Shown: positions 27,526 to 36,367 of the stretch, piece by piece | Layout of the letters: the number at the start of each line of letters is the position of its first letter | How positions within the stretch are numbered: the stretch's first letter is position 1 | NCBI RefSeq assembly: GCF_023091865.1 | Contig: NZ_JAHXDI010000001.1 | Span: 558,001-622,000 of the forward strand | From: Chromohalobacter moromii | GTDB taxonomy: Bacteria > Pseudomonadota > Gammaproteobacteria > Pseudomonadales > Halomonadaceae | Direction of reading: 5' to 3' | Length of the DNA stretch: 64,000 nucleotides | Made by a program: the position numbers and the translations under genes | The notes under the pieces: generated by a model | Seen by the model: only the letters and a program-made list of their open reading frames with translations | Told to the model about the DNA's origin: nothing | Database searches by the model: none

Positions 27526-30050
27526 GCCGTCTCGGTGTGGCGCCGAGCGTCGTCCGTGTCATGCGCGCTTGGTCGCCAGGGGGCGATGGGGTTATCCAGC
27601 TCGCCGACCAGCTGCAGATTTTTGGACGGATCGGCGAGGTCGATCATCTGCCGGTTGTTGCCCAGTTGCAGGCGGTTGAGACAAGAGCGCGCGAAGGTCG
27701 GCGCGAACAGGTCGTGACGCGCGAATTTATCAGCGAATTCGGGATGGCGACGCTGGTAATCGAGAATGCATTCGGCGACGCCGTGCCAGAAGTCGGATTC
27801 GGTGAAATCGCCCCGAGCCTCGCCATGCTCGACCATGACCGGGGCCAGGTAGCGAAAAAAGCAGTCGAAGGTATCGGTGAACAGCGACAGCACCTTGAGG
27901 TGTTCCGGCACGGCTACGGCCAGGCGTTTCACGCCTTCGGGAAGCGCGGCGTCGGGGTCCATGATCGCGCTTTCCTCGGCGATGTCCTTCATGATCGCGC
28001 GCACCGGCACGTGGGCATCGAGCTGCAGGATCACGTTTTCGCCGTGGGGCATGAAGACCAGGTCATGGGCGTAGAAGCAGTGCAGTATCGGTGTCAGGTA
28101 GGCGGTGAGATAACGCCGTAGCCAGTCGCGGGGCGCGAGCCCCGAGGCCTCGACAAGCGCCGGCAGGAGTGCCTGGCCGTCCTTGTCGCGATGCAGCAGT
28201 GCGGCCATGGTCATCAGGCGCTGACCGGGCGGCAGATGATTGAGCGGACTTTCACGCCACAGGCAGGCGAGCATCTTCTTGTGAGGGCTGTCACGGGCGA
28301 CGGCATCCTCGAAATAGGCGTTGCGATACCCGATGGCGGCTTCCTCGCGCAGCAGGGTGAAGCCGTTGTCGGCCAGGAAGGCGTCGCCGTCGAGCAGTGT
28401 CTTGAGCCATTCATTGATGGCCGGCGTCGCCTGCATGTAGTAAGGCGAGAGGCCGCGCATGAAGCCCATGTTGAGGATCGAGAGCGCCGTCTTCACGTAC
28501 CGGCGCTGGGGCTGCGAGGTATTGAACATCGTACGAATCGATTGCTGGGCACGATAGCGGTCGTCGCCGGTACCCAGGTACACGATGCGCCGGTTGGCGA
28601 TCTCGCTGGCAAAGCTGGTCGCCAGCTTGTTGTGCCATTGCCAGGGATGCAGCGGCATGAGCAGGTACGCGCCAGGGTCCAGTCCCCATGCCTGCAAGTG
28701 ACGGTGGAAGCGTGCCACGGTGTCGTGGCCCAGCTCCTGTTCGAGCAGTTCGGTGTAGGGCAGATCGCTCAGGCTGCTGAATTCGGCACACTGCGTATGC
28801 ACGGCCAGCCACACCAGATGGATGTCGGCGCCGGCCTCGGGGGCGTAGGCATGGTAGTCGTCGGCGTCGAAGCCGATGCGTCCGTTGTTGGCGACGAAGC
28901 TCGGGTGGCCCTCGGTCATGGCGCTTTCGATGGCCTGGAAGTCGCCATGTGCCAGCTCGGGCGCCGTGAGTCGCTGATGCGCCTGCTTGTAGGCACTGCC
29001 GGACAAGGTGCTGCCGATCTCCTCCAGATATACGGGGAGCGTCTCGTCATCGAGGCCGAGCACGGCGCTGAATTCGATGATGAAACGCTGCGCGTCCAGC
29101 TCGGCGGGCTCGTCGTCGACGATCTTTGCGAGGGAGCCGGGGGCGATCCACCAGTGATCGAGCTGCATGCGACGCGCCCGGAAGCGGTAATGGCCGTTCG
29201 CACCGGGAATGGGCAAGGTGTAGTCGCCCCAATCGCCTTGCCGGTCGAGCCGGCGGGGCGCCACGAGGCGTTCGTGGGCGAATTCGGCGATGGCCTTGCG
29301 GATCAACTGACGGTTGGCCCGGGCCCAGCGCTCGGGGTCGAGATGGGCGAGGCGCGTGTCGATTGCCGGAGGCGTCTCCATGGCGGTGGTCTCCTGTTCC
29401 CTGGATGGCAGTGGTTCTCTGGCTGGCAGGCGTTCGCGGGAGAGCGCTGCCAGCGCCTGGTAATAAGCGGCGTGGAATTGGGCACGGGTGCAGAACGCCA
29501 GATGCGCGGTTTTCTCCGGCAGGTGCACTTGGCGGTCGTAGCGAAAGCCCACCCGGCGGTTGAGCGGATGGATACGTTCGTTGCGGACATCGGGTTCGAC
29601 GACCACGCGTTTAGTGGCGGGATCGCTGAACATCAGCGTCATCACGCTGCTGAGCACGCCCCAGGTGAAGCGGGGGATGCGCGTTTCCGGTGGTGCCACC
29701 AGCACGTGCATGCCCCGGTCGCCGGGGCGCACGTCGTAATGCGCGCCGATGGGATCGTGTTGAGGCTGGTAGCACTCGACCAGAAAGGCGGGGCGGCCTT
29801 CGAAAAAGCCCAGATAGCCTTGGCTGTGCGGACTTTCATGCAGTCCTCGATAGAACGTCGCCACCTGCTCGCGGCTGTCGCCGCGCATGCCCCAGAAGCG
29901 GGCGTAGTCGCGGCTGACCCAGTCATGAATCAGGACGCTGTCCGAATCGCAGTGGATGGCGCGTAGATGGAAGCGGCCGAGCCCGGGAATGGCGTCGGTG
30001 TAGGTATTGCCTGGATCGTACAGCGGGCTGAGAAAGGCGGATGTCGTCAT
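27522..30050 (-). CDS. dfoC: Fused acyltransferase-NIS siderophore synthetase (DfoC-like)
   Basis: This 842-residue two-domain enzyme pairs residues 1-205, a GNAT acyltransferase of the IucB/RhbD/DesC type (FRLRAIH-like start, PRFTWGVLSSVMTLMFSDPA), with residues 226-842, an IucA/IucC NIS synthetase (HPSFVANNGRIGFDADDYHA, LMPLHPWQWHNKLA, KTALSILNMGFMRGLSPYYM). This fusion is the DfoC layout of desferrioxamine synthesis in Erwinia and Pantoea. There it acylates N-hydroxy-cadaverine and then joins and cyclises the units. Its ATG overlaps the dfoA stop (ATGA). An internal ATG at codon 224 has its own ribosome site. Confidence 0.92.
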   Translation of the reverse strand: MTTSAFLSPLYDPGNTYTDAIPGLGRFHLRAIHCDSDSVLIHDWVSRDYARFWGMRGDSREQVATFYRGLHESPHSQGYLGFFEGRPAFLVECYQPQHDPIGAHYDVRPGDRGMHVLVAPPETRIPRFTWGVLSSVMTLMFSDPATKRVVVEPDVRNERIHPLNRRVGFRYDRQVHLPEKTAHLAFCTRAQFHAAYYQALAALSRERLPAREPLPSREQETTAMETPPAIDTRLAHLDPERWARANRQLIRKAIAEFAHERLVAPRRLDRQGDWGDYTLPIPGANGHYRFRARRMQLDHWWIAPGSLAKIVDDEPAELDAQRFIIEFSAVLGLDDETLPVYLEEIGSTLSGSAYKQAHQRLTAPELAHGDFQAIESAMTEGHPSFVANNGRIGFDADDYHAYAPEAGADIHLVWLAVHTQCAEFSSLSDLPYTELLEQELGHDTVARFHRHLQAWGLDPGAYLLMPLHPWQWHNKLATSFASEIANRRIVYLGTGDDRYRAQQSIRTMFNTSQPQRRYVKTALSILNMGFMRGLSPYYMQATPAINEWLKTLLDGDAFLADNGFTLLREEAAIGYRNAYFEDAVARDSPHKKMLACLWRESPLNHLPPGQRLMTMAALLHRDKDGQALLPALVEASGLAPRDWLRRYLTAYLTPILHCFYAHDLVFMPHGENVILQLDAHVPVRAIMKDIAEESAIMDPDAALPEGVKRLAVAVPEHLKVLSLFTDTFDCFFRYLAPVMVEHGEARGDFTESDFWHGVAECILDYQRRHPEFADKFARHDLFAPTFARSCLNRLQLGNNRQMIDLADPSKNLQLVGELDNPIAPWRPSAHDTDDARRHTETA

Positions 30051-31426
30051 TTCGGCACCTCACAGGTCAACGGGGCGGTCTCGTCGGCGGTTGGCTGGCG
30101 CCGGGCCGGCCGGGGCGCGGGGCGGAAGACGGCGTTGTCGGGCGTGCCGAACGTCTGGAAGGCGATGCGACGCTCGATGGGATAATGCTCGACCCCCGTC
30201 AGCTCGCGGATGATGCAGGCGTTGCGATAGCAGGCCATGCCCAGGTCCGGTGCCGCCAGGCCGTGCGTGTGTCGCTCGGCGTTCTGCACGAAGAGGCGCG
30301 AGCGGTCATGATCGATGCTGTAGAAGCGGTCCACCGCGAAACGCCCGGCGGTGTCGCGGCGAATGTGCGCGTGGATGGGCGACAGGAAGCCCGGCTCCCG
30401 ATAGCGATAACCGGTGGCCATCACCAGCGCCGGGGTCGTATGGCGGTAGGGCCGTCGTTGTTCGGTCTGGTAAAGGTCGAGTTCGAACGTGGCGCGTGCC
30501 GCGTCGTAGTGACAGTCCTGCAGCTCGGCGTTGGTCAGCAGGTGCGTGTCGACGGGACCACCGAGCCGCTTGGCATACAGCAGGTCGTAGATCTCGTTGA
30601 CCAGCGCCAGATCGATGCCCTTGTAGAGGTTCGCCTGTTGCGACATCAATTCATCGCGGGTGGCCTGCGGCAGGGCGTGGAAGTAGTCGATGTACTCCGG
30701 CGAGGTCATTTCCAGCGTCAGCTTGCCGTATTCGAGAGGAAAGAAGCGCGGCGAGCGGGTGATCCAGCTCAGGGTGTAACCGTAGCGGTCGATGTCCTGC
30801 AGCAGGTCCTTGTAGATCTCCGCGGCGCTCTGGCCGCTGCCCACCAGCGTGATCGCCGGCTGCTGCTGGAGCCAGGCCTTGTGCGCAAGGTAGTCGGCGC
30901 TGTGGGTGATCCGCCCGGCGTGCGGCCGGCAGCATGCGGGCAGGTCGGGCTGCGTGCCGGTGCCGAGTACCAGCTTGCGGGCCCGATGGCTCGTCGCGGT
31001 ATCGCGGGCGGTATCCACGCAGTGCACGACATAGCAATCGTCGTCGGCATCGAAGTCGATGCGCTGCACCTCGTGATGGAAGCGGATCGACGTGAGCTGA
31101 TCGATGGCCCACTGGCAGTAATGGTTGTATTCGCGTCGCAACGGGAAGAAGTTCTCGCGAATGTAGAAGGCGTAGAGCTTGTCCTGGCGCTTGAGGTAGT
31201 TGAGGAAACTGAACCGGCTGGTGGGGTCGGCCAGGGTGACCAGGTCGGCCAGGAAAGGCGTCTGCAGGGTGGCGTCTTCCAGCAGCATGCCGGGGTGCCA
31301 GTCGAAGCCGGCCTTGCGCTCCAGGAAAAGGCCGTTGACGTCCTCGAGCGGGTCCGTCAGGCAGGCCAGGCCCAGGTTGAAAGGGCCCAGTCCGATGGCG
31401 ATGAAGTCGTGAATCGGCGTTGGCAT
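30047..31426 (-). CDS. dfoA: Diamine N-hydroxylase, FAD/NADPH-dependent (DfoA/DesB/IucD-like)
   Basis: This 459-residue flavin N-monooxygenase has FAD motif GLGPFNLGL near residue 14, NADPH motif GSGQSAAE, and the C-terminal ATGYRYREP of this class. It would hydroxylate a primary amine of cadaverine, or of a related diamine made by the upstream decarboxylase. The ATG at 31426 follows GAGAGCC; longer readings run into dfoJ. It lies between dfoJ and dfoC with a 4-bp overlap to the latter, so the three enzymes are one translation unit. Confidence 0.93.
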   Translation of the reverse strand: MPTPIHDFIAIGLGPFNLGLACLTDPLEDVNGLFLERKAGFDWHPGMLLEDATLQTPFLADLVTLADPTSRFSFLNYLKRQDKLYAFYIRENFFPLRREYNHYCQWAIDQLTSIRFHHEVQRIDFDADDDCYVVHCVDTARDTATSHRARKLVLGTGTQPDLPACCRPHAGRITHSADYLAHKAWLQQQPAITLVGSGQSAAEIYKDLLQDIDRYGYTLSWITRSPRFFPLEYGKLTLEMTSPEYIDYFHALPQATRDELMSQQANLYKGIDLALVNEIYDLLYAKRLGGPVDTHLLTNAELQDCHYDAARATFELDLYQTEQRRPYRHTTPALVMATGYRYREPGFLSPIHAHIRRDTAGRFAVDRFYSIDHDRSRLFVQNAERHTHGLAAPDLGMACYRNACIIRELTGVEHYPIERRIAFQTFGTPDNAVFRPAPRPARRQPTADETAPLTCEVPK

Positions 31427-31454
31427 GATGGCTCTCATCGTTGAAGGCCGGGGA

Positions 31455-33047
31455 TCAGGAGAAAGCGGCAGCGAGGTCATGCCGCCTGGGTGGCGCGGCA
31501 TCGTCGCGCGTCAGGAAGTCGGCGCCATGGGCCTGAAGGCGCTCCACGACCGTGGCGAGATCGTCGATGCCGGTCTCCGGGTTGAGCAGCGTGAACTTGA
31601 GGTATCGGCGCCCCCGGACACGCGTCGCCGCGACGACCGCCTCGCCGTGGCGCGAGAGGGCCTGTCGGATATGGGTGTTGAGCGCATCCAGGCTGGCGTC
31701 GTCCAGGTCGTGGCCACGCGGTCGGTAGCGAAATACCAGCGTGGTGAGCTGTGGTGCCGTGACCACCTCGATGTCCGGCGCGGTCCGCAGCAGATGGTAC
31801 GCCTCGCGGGTCAGCGCGATGACGCGATCGAACAGCTCGCCCAGGGCATCCGGCCCCAGCAGGCGCAAGGTCATCCACAGCTTCAGGGCGTCGAGGCGGC
31901 GCGTGGTCTGCAGGCTCTTGTCGACCAGGTCCGGCGGTGCGTCGTCGTGCCGGCCGGCCGGGTTCAGGTAATCGGCGTGATGAGTGACATAGCCGAGCCT
32001 CTGGCGCTCGGCGACCATGAAGGCGCTGCAACTGACCGGCTGAAAGAAGGACTTGTGGTAGTCGACGCTGACCGAATCCGCCTGTTCGATACCGGCCAGC
32101 CAGTGGCGGTGCCGTGGCGATGTCAGCAGGCCGCCGCCGTACGCGGCATCGACGTGCAGCCACACCCCATGCTGATGGCAGAGCGTGGCGATATCCGCCA
32201 GCGGGTCGATGCTGCCGAAATCCGTGGTGCCGGCCGTGGCGACCACGGCCATCGGAATCGTTCCTGCTTGCCGGCTCTCGGCCAGGGCGCGTGCCAGCGC
32301 CCCGGTGACCATGCGGTAGCGGTCGTCGCAGGGAATCGGCACCACGGCACGGTGTCCCAGCCCCAGCAACGCGGCGGCCTTTTGCAGACTGACGTGGCTC
32401 GCCTCGGAGGCGAAGATGCGCAACCTGGCCGCGTCGGCGGGCAGGCCGTGTTCGCGATTGCCCTGATGTCCGTCGAGAGCTGCGCAGCGATGATCGCGCG
32501 CGATCAACAGGGCCATCAGGTTGGACTGGGTGCCGCCGCTGGTGAAGACACCGTCCGCGTCATCGCCCAGGCCGATACGGCGGACCGTCCAGTCGATCAG
32601 CGCCTGCTCGATGAAGGTGCCGCCGGCGCTTTGGTCCCAGGTCTCGACGGCGGTGTTGATCGGGGTGGCGATCGCTTCGGCGAGGATCGACGCCAAGGTG
32701 ATCGGACAGTTGAGGTGCGCGACATAACGCGGATGATGAAAATACACCGCGTCGTCGAGATACAGCCGTTCGACTTCCGCCAGCACGGCGTCGAGGTCGT
32801 CGAGCCGACGGTTCAGATCCAGCCCTTCGAAGCGTCGCTGCATCTCGCTGGGCAGAATTCCCGAGAACGGCTGGCCGGTCTCGGTCAACTTGCGTTGCAC
32901 GAGTTCGATGCAGCGCTGCATGCCCTGACGATAGGCATCGGCATTGCGCGGCATGAACAGGGCATGGTTCGCGTCTTCGCCCATCGCCCGAGATGCGAGC
33001 GGCCGGGAAGAAAGCGGCGCCATCCGAATGGCAGCGTTTTGACTCAT
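31455..33047 (-). CDS. dfoJ: PLP-dependent amino-acid decarboxylase (DfoJ/DesA-like)
   Basis: This 530-residue group II decarboxylase has the substrate/PLP region FTSGGTQSNLMALLIARD, the Asp-carrying LHVDAAYGGGL and the Schiff-base Lys in VDYHKSFFQPV. In a dfoJAC setting the enzyme decarboxylates lysine to cadaverine. Diaminobutyrate decarboxylases of rhizobactin-type loci look alike, so diaminopropane is an alternative product. The ATG at 33047 has AGGTGATGCC upstream. A strong Fur box lies 76 bp before it, so the whole operon should be repressed by iron. Confidence 0.92.
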   Translation of the reverse strand: MSQNAAIRMAPLSSRPLASRAMGEDANHALFMPRNADAYRQGMQRCIELVQRKLTETGQPFSGILPSEMQRRFEGLDLNRRLDDLDAVLAEVERLYLDDAVYFHHPRYVAHLNCPITLASILAEAIATPINTAVETWDQSAGGTFIEQALIDWTVRRIGLGDDADGVFTSGGTQSNLMALLIARDHRCAALDGHQGNREHGLPADAARLRIFASEASHVSLQKAAALLGLGHRAVVPIPCDDRYRMVTGALARALAESRQAGTIPMAVVATAGTTDFGSIDPLADIATLCHQHGVWLHVDAAYGGGLLTSPRHRHWLAGIEQADSVSVDYHKSFFQPVSCSAFMVAERQRLGYVTHHADYLNPAGRHDDAPPDLVDKSLQTTRRLDALKLWMTLRLLGPDALGELFDRVIALTREAYHLLRTAPDIEVVTAPQLTTLVFRYRPRGHDLDDASLDALNTHIRQALSRHGEAVVAATRVRGRRYLKFTLLNPETGIDDLATVVERLQAHGADFLTRDDAAPPRRHDLAAAFS

Positions 33048-33122
33048 GGCATCACCTATGTCCTGGTGGCGTAAGAGGTCGCAACGGACATCATGAGGTT
33101 GCGACTTTCTTCCTTGTGTTAA

Positions 33123-33137
33123 TGATAATCGTTAACA
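33123..33137. promoter_or_regulatory. Fur box upstream of dfoJ
   Basis: TGATAATCGTTAACA agrees with 12 of 14 positions of the 7-1-7 Fur consensus. The enclosing 19-bp site at 33118-33136 agrees with 16 of 19 of the classic Fur box. This is the best Fur site in the window. Confidence 0.82.
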
Positions 33138-33286
33138 AGTCAGTGTTGCCTACAGGAAGACGATGCCGGCCCCGGTTTCTGAACCGAGCGGACAACTTTT
33201 TTTCATCCGGTTTTGCCATCCGGGCTGGTGCCGCGGGGAAGACGGCGGAGGAATGACGGCTTGGTTGCGTCGAGGCTGGCACGCAA

Positions 33287-33313
33287 GACGGCCCGCCTGG
33301 GTAGCGGGCCGTC
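33287..33313 (-). terminator. Hairpin terminator downstream of the IutA-type receptor
   Basis: A perfect 10-bp stem, GACGGCCCGC and its complement, with a 7-bp loop lies 64 bp past the receptor stop. The T-run is weak (TCTTG on the reverse strand). The 330-bp space between this receptor and dfoJ otherwise holds the dfoJ Fur box and promoter region. Confidence 0.5.
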
Positions 33314-33377
33314 GTGAGTGTGCGGTCTTGAGGTATAGTGGCCTTGGGAGGCGGCTCAGGAACTTTCCAGACAGTGC

Positions 33378-35474
33378 CTAGTAGGCGTGCGACCATGTCA
33401 GGGTATAGGTGCGCCCGCGTCCCTGGAGATCCCACAGGGATTGCGCGCCATAGGCTTCATAGAACACGGCGGCGCGTTGTCCCCAGATCGTCACGTAGCG
33501 CTCGTCGAGCAGGTTTTCGACGCCCAGGCTGAAGGTGCCGTAGGACGTGTCCTGGCTGGCGGTGGCGTCCACCGTGGTGAAGCCGTCGATCTCGTTGCCC
33601 GAGGCGTCGTCGATGCCGAAGGCACGGTTGACCTGCAGGCGCGCGCGGGTATCGACGTCCGACCATTCGCCATACAGGGTGGCGGTGGGCAGGCTGGCTT
33701 CGGTGACGCTGGTATCGACCCATTCACCGCCGACCTTCTCCTCCGACTTGACCCAGTTGAAGGCCGAGCCGAACAGCCAGTTGGCGCCGACGAAGCGCTC
33801 GATCTTGCCTTCCAGGCCGTACGTTCTCACGTCCTTGTCGATGGTGGTCACCCCGATCTCGAGTTCGCCATCGTTGGTATAGAGATAGTCGATCGCCTTG
33901 TCCGACCAGCTGTAATACGCGGCGATCTGCGATTGCCAATCGCGCCCGGTGAGGCGCCAGCCGGCCTCTAGCTGCTGGGTCTTGATGCCATCCACGGGGT
34001 TGTCGGAGATGTCGAAGCTGACGTCGCGATACGCCTTGGCGATGTCCGGAATCTCGAAGCCCTGGGTATACGCCAGCCAGGTCTGCTGCCCGTTCTGGAA
34101 GTCGTAGAGCGCCTTGAGATTGAACAGCGAGACGTCGTAGTCATTGGAGCCGCCGTCGTTGCCGCCCTGAGGCTCGACCTCGACATCGGTTTGCTCCACC
34201 CGCGCGCCGCCGGACAGCTGCAGGTTCGAGGTGAGCTGATAATCCGCCTGCACGAACGCGGCCAGGGTATCGGCCTGGAACGATGGATAATACGGGTCGA
34301 GCACGTCGGTCTGGTCGAGTTCCAGGCCGCCCTCGGAAGGCGCCAGCGTATAGCGCTTGGAATCGAATTCCTCCCGCGAGGCGTCGAGCCCGTAGGTCAC
34401 GCTCAGCGGGTCGCTCGGTGATGCCGTGAAGACCGCCTTGGCGCCGGTCAAGTCGGTGTTCTGTTCCGAGACGGTGAAGGTGCTGCCGCCGGGGAACGGG
34501 TTGAAGACCGAGGACTCTTCGCGGTGGTAGGCCTGGAAATAGAAGCGCTGGCCGAGCAGGGCATCGTGATGGTAGTTGGCGTTGAGATACAGCCGCTCGG
34601 TCTCGGGGTCGACGTCCGAGTCGTAGCCGTCGCGGACCTCGCTGTTCTGAATCTTGTCCGAATATTCCGCGCCGCTCTCGTAATTCGGGTAGTAGAGCCC
34701 CTTGTCGCCCACGTAGGCGGAGTCGTAATACTGGGCGGTGATATCCAGGCGCTCATGGTCGCTCAGCTTGGCCTCGATATTGCCCATCAGGTCGACGGAG
34801 CGATTTTCCTGGAGTCCCGTCTGGGCGATGTCGGGCTTGATGATGTCCCCGTCGGCATCGTAGAACGAGCCGTTTTCCTGCACCGCCACGGCCAGTCGCC
34901 CCTGAACGCGCTCGTTGCCGCCCGAGACCGATTGCGCGGCGCGCCGAGACAGGTCGTCCGAGGCATTGAAGCCGCTGGTCAGGCCCAGCTCGCTTTCGAA
35001 ATGCGGGCCGCCTTGCTCGCCCTTCTTGGTGATGATGTTGATGATGCCGCCGGTGGCGCCGCCCCCATAGAGGCTGCTCGCGCCGGAGAGCACCTCTATG
35101 CGCGCGATGTTGAAAGGGTCGATGGAATCGAACTGACGCGACAGACTGCGCGAGTTGTTCAGCGACACACCGTTGATCATCACCAGCGCATCGCGGCCCC
35201 GGAAGTTCTGGGCGTAGTTGGTGCGGTTGGTGCTCGAGCCGAAGTCGAATCCCGGAATCAGCCGCCCCAGGGCCGACTTCAGGGACTGCCCCGAACGCAA
35301 TTGCTGCTGGATCTGTGCTTCATCCACGACCCAGACCGCCCCGGGGATCTGGCTGATTTCCGTGGGCGTGCGCGCGCCGACCACCACCATCGTCTCCCCG
35401 GTCTCCTGCGCCGAGGCGCCAAGCGCCACGCCCCCAGTGGCGACGACCAGGCCGAGTGACAGAGTCTTCTTCAT
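33378..35474 (-). CDS. TonB-dependent siderophore receptor, IutA type
   Basis: This 698-residue outer-membrane receptor has a signal peptide ending near GASAQE. Its plug shows the IutA-family series LKSALGRLIPGFDFGSSTNR, NYAQNFRGRDALVMINGVSL and DSIDPFNIARIEVLSGASSL, then YGGGATGGIINIITKKG. IutA takes up ferric aerobactin, another hydroxamate made by NIS synthetases, so a hydroxamate ligand is likely. The ATG at 35474 follows AAGGGACCC. The protein ends with an aromatic residue, as barrels do. A Fur box lies 70 bp upstream. It is separate in type from the receptor at 20.9 kb. Confidence 0.92.
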   Translation of the reverse strand: MKKTLSLGLVVATGGVALGASAQETGETMVVVGARTPTEISQIPGAVWVVDEAQIQQQLRSGQSLKSALGRLIPGFDFGSSTNRTNYAQNFRGRDALVMINGVSLNNSRSLSRQFDSIDPFNIARIEVLSGASSLYGGGATGGIINIITKKGEQGGPHFESELGLTSGFNASDDLSRRAAQSVSGGNERVQGRLAVAVQENGSFYDADGDIIKPDIAQTGLQENRSVDLMGNIEAKLSDHERLDITAQYYDSAYVGDKGLYYPNYESGAEYSDKIQNSEVRDGYDSDVDPETERLYLNANYHHDALLGQRFYFQAYHREESSVFNPFPGGSTFTVSEQNTDLTGAKAVFTASPSDPLSVTYGLDASREEFDSKRYTLAPSEGGLELDQTDVLDPYYPSFQADTLAAFVQADYQLTSNLQLSGGARVEQTDVEVEPQGGNDGGSNDYDVSLFNLKALYDFQNGQQTWLAYTQGFEIPDIAKAYRDVSFDISDNPVDGIKTQQLEAGWRLTGRDWQSQIAAYYSWSDKAIDYLYTNDGELEIGVTTIDKDVRTYGLEGKIERFVGANWLFGSAFNWVKSEEKVGGEWVDTSVTEASLPTATLYGEWSDVDTRARLQVNRAFGIDDASGNEIDGFTTVDATASQDTSYGTFSLGVENLLDERYVTIWGQRAAVFYEAYGAQSLWDLQGRGRTYTLTWSHAY

Positions 35475-35544
35475 GACGGGTCCCTTGAGATTGAGTGTTA
35501 TTCGTATGCGCGTGCCAGCATACGCATGCGAAAACAAAACTCAA

Positions 35545-35559
35545 CGATAATCATTATTA
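35545..35559. promoter_or_regulatory. Fur box upstream of the IutA-type receptor
   Basis: CGATAATCATTATTA agrees with 12 of 14 positions of the 7-1-7 Fur consensus, and its core GATAATCATTAT is exact. It lies 71 bp before the receptor start, between the receptor and the phosphopantetheinyl transferase gene. Confidence 0.78.
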
Positions 35560-35602
35560 TTAGAGGGCGTTCAACAAGCAGGAAGACACACAGGGGGCAG
35601 AC

Positions 35603-36364
35603 TCAGGTTCGTTCAAGAATGCGCGGGGGCTCGTGCGCCTGGGGTAACGCGATCACGCTCAAGAGCCGCCGTGGGTCCGCCACGTACTGGCCATGGCACG
35701 GTGTGTCTGCAGGCCAGTCGGGGGCAAGCGTGGTGAGAAGACGAAGCGTGACGCGGCCTTCCTCGGGCTGCCAGTCCGCGAGTTCGGCATCCTGAAAATA
35801 AAAGCGCCGCTGCACGAGCGGAAACAGTGCCTTGAACAGGCTTTCCTTGCAGGAAAAGGCCAGGGTGGTGAACAGTGCCTGCGCCTCGGCGGGGAGCCGG
35901 TCGCGCCAGTCGCATTCCCGAGGCGTGAGAATCTGCGGTGCGAGGCGCGTCGCGCGTGCCGCCGGCATGGGCGTCTCGGCATCCAGCCCCAGCCCTTGCC
36001 AATGGCGAGCCGGCGCCGCCAGGGCGGCGGCGAAATCGGCACTGTGCGTGATGCTTCCAACCGTGCCCGCCGGCCAGCATGGGGCCCGTGTCTCGGCGAC
36101 TCCCGGCACCTCGGCATGGCCCGTCACGGCGCGCAGGGCATCGCGCGCGCACAGGCGTCCGGCGAGAAACTCCGCGCGGCGCTTGGCAACCGCCGACCCC
36201 AGCCCCGTCGGCAGGGCGATGCCGTGCTCGGCAAAGGCCGCTTCGCACATCGCGTCCGCCGTGAACGTCACCCCCCGCCAGACGACATGAGGCAGCGCAT
36301 GCGGCCAGGGCCACGTCTGCCGCCAGTCCTGACAGCCGGGGGGGAGGTCGAGCGCTTCCTGCAT
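35603..36364 (-). CDS. entD: 4'-phosphopantetheinyl transferase, EntD type
   Basis: This 253-residue protein has the EntD-type pattern: AKRRAEFLAGRLCARDAL, GSITHSADFAAALAA, the Mg-binding region GLDAETP and the catalytic FSCKESLFKALFP. It would load phosphopantetheine onto carrier domains of a nonribosomal peptide or polyketide synthase. No such synthase is in this window, and NIS synthetases need no carrier domain, so its partner lies elsewhere or it serves a general role. The Asp-Ala-Glu in place of the common Asp-Ile-Glu is a mild deviation. It follows a YceI gene on the same strand by 3 bp. Confidence 0.9.
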   Translation of the reverse strand: MQEALDLPPGCQDWRQTWPWPHALPHVVWRGVTFTADAMCEAAFAEHGIALPTGLGSAVAKRRAEFLAGRLCARDALRAVTGHAEVPGVAETRAPCWPAGTVGSITHSADFAAALAAPARHWQGLGLDAETPMPAARATRLAPQILTPRECDWRDRLPAEAQALFTTLAFSCKESLFKALFPLVQRRFYFQDAELADWQPEEGRVTLRLLTTLAPDWPADTPCHGQYVADPRRLLSVIALPQAHEPPRILERT

Positions 36365-36367
36365 GCG

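Noticed and set aside
28191-29966. 591-codon open frame on the + strand
   Set aside because: It is a shadow of the dfoC coding strand; the antisense protein has no domain while dfoC is a clear NIS synthetase.
30041-31444. 467-codon open frame on the + strand
   Set aside because: It lies antisense to the N-hydroxylase gene, whose FAD and NADPH motifs are intact.
31425-33074. 549-codon open frame on the + strand
   Set aside because: It lies antisense to the PLP decarboxylase gene, which has its catalytic Lys and expected length.
35603-36364. Enterobactin biosynthesis locus
   Set aside because: Only the EntD-type transferase is present; no entA-F-like genes occur, and all other siderophore genes are of the NIS hydroxamate type.
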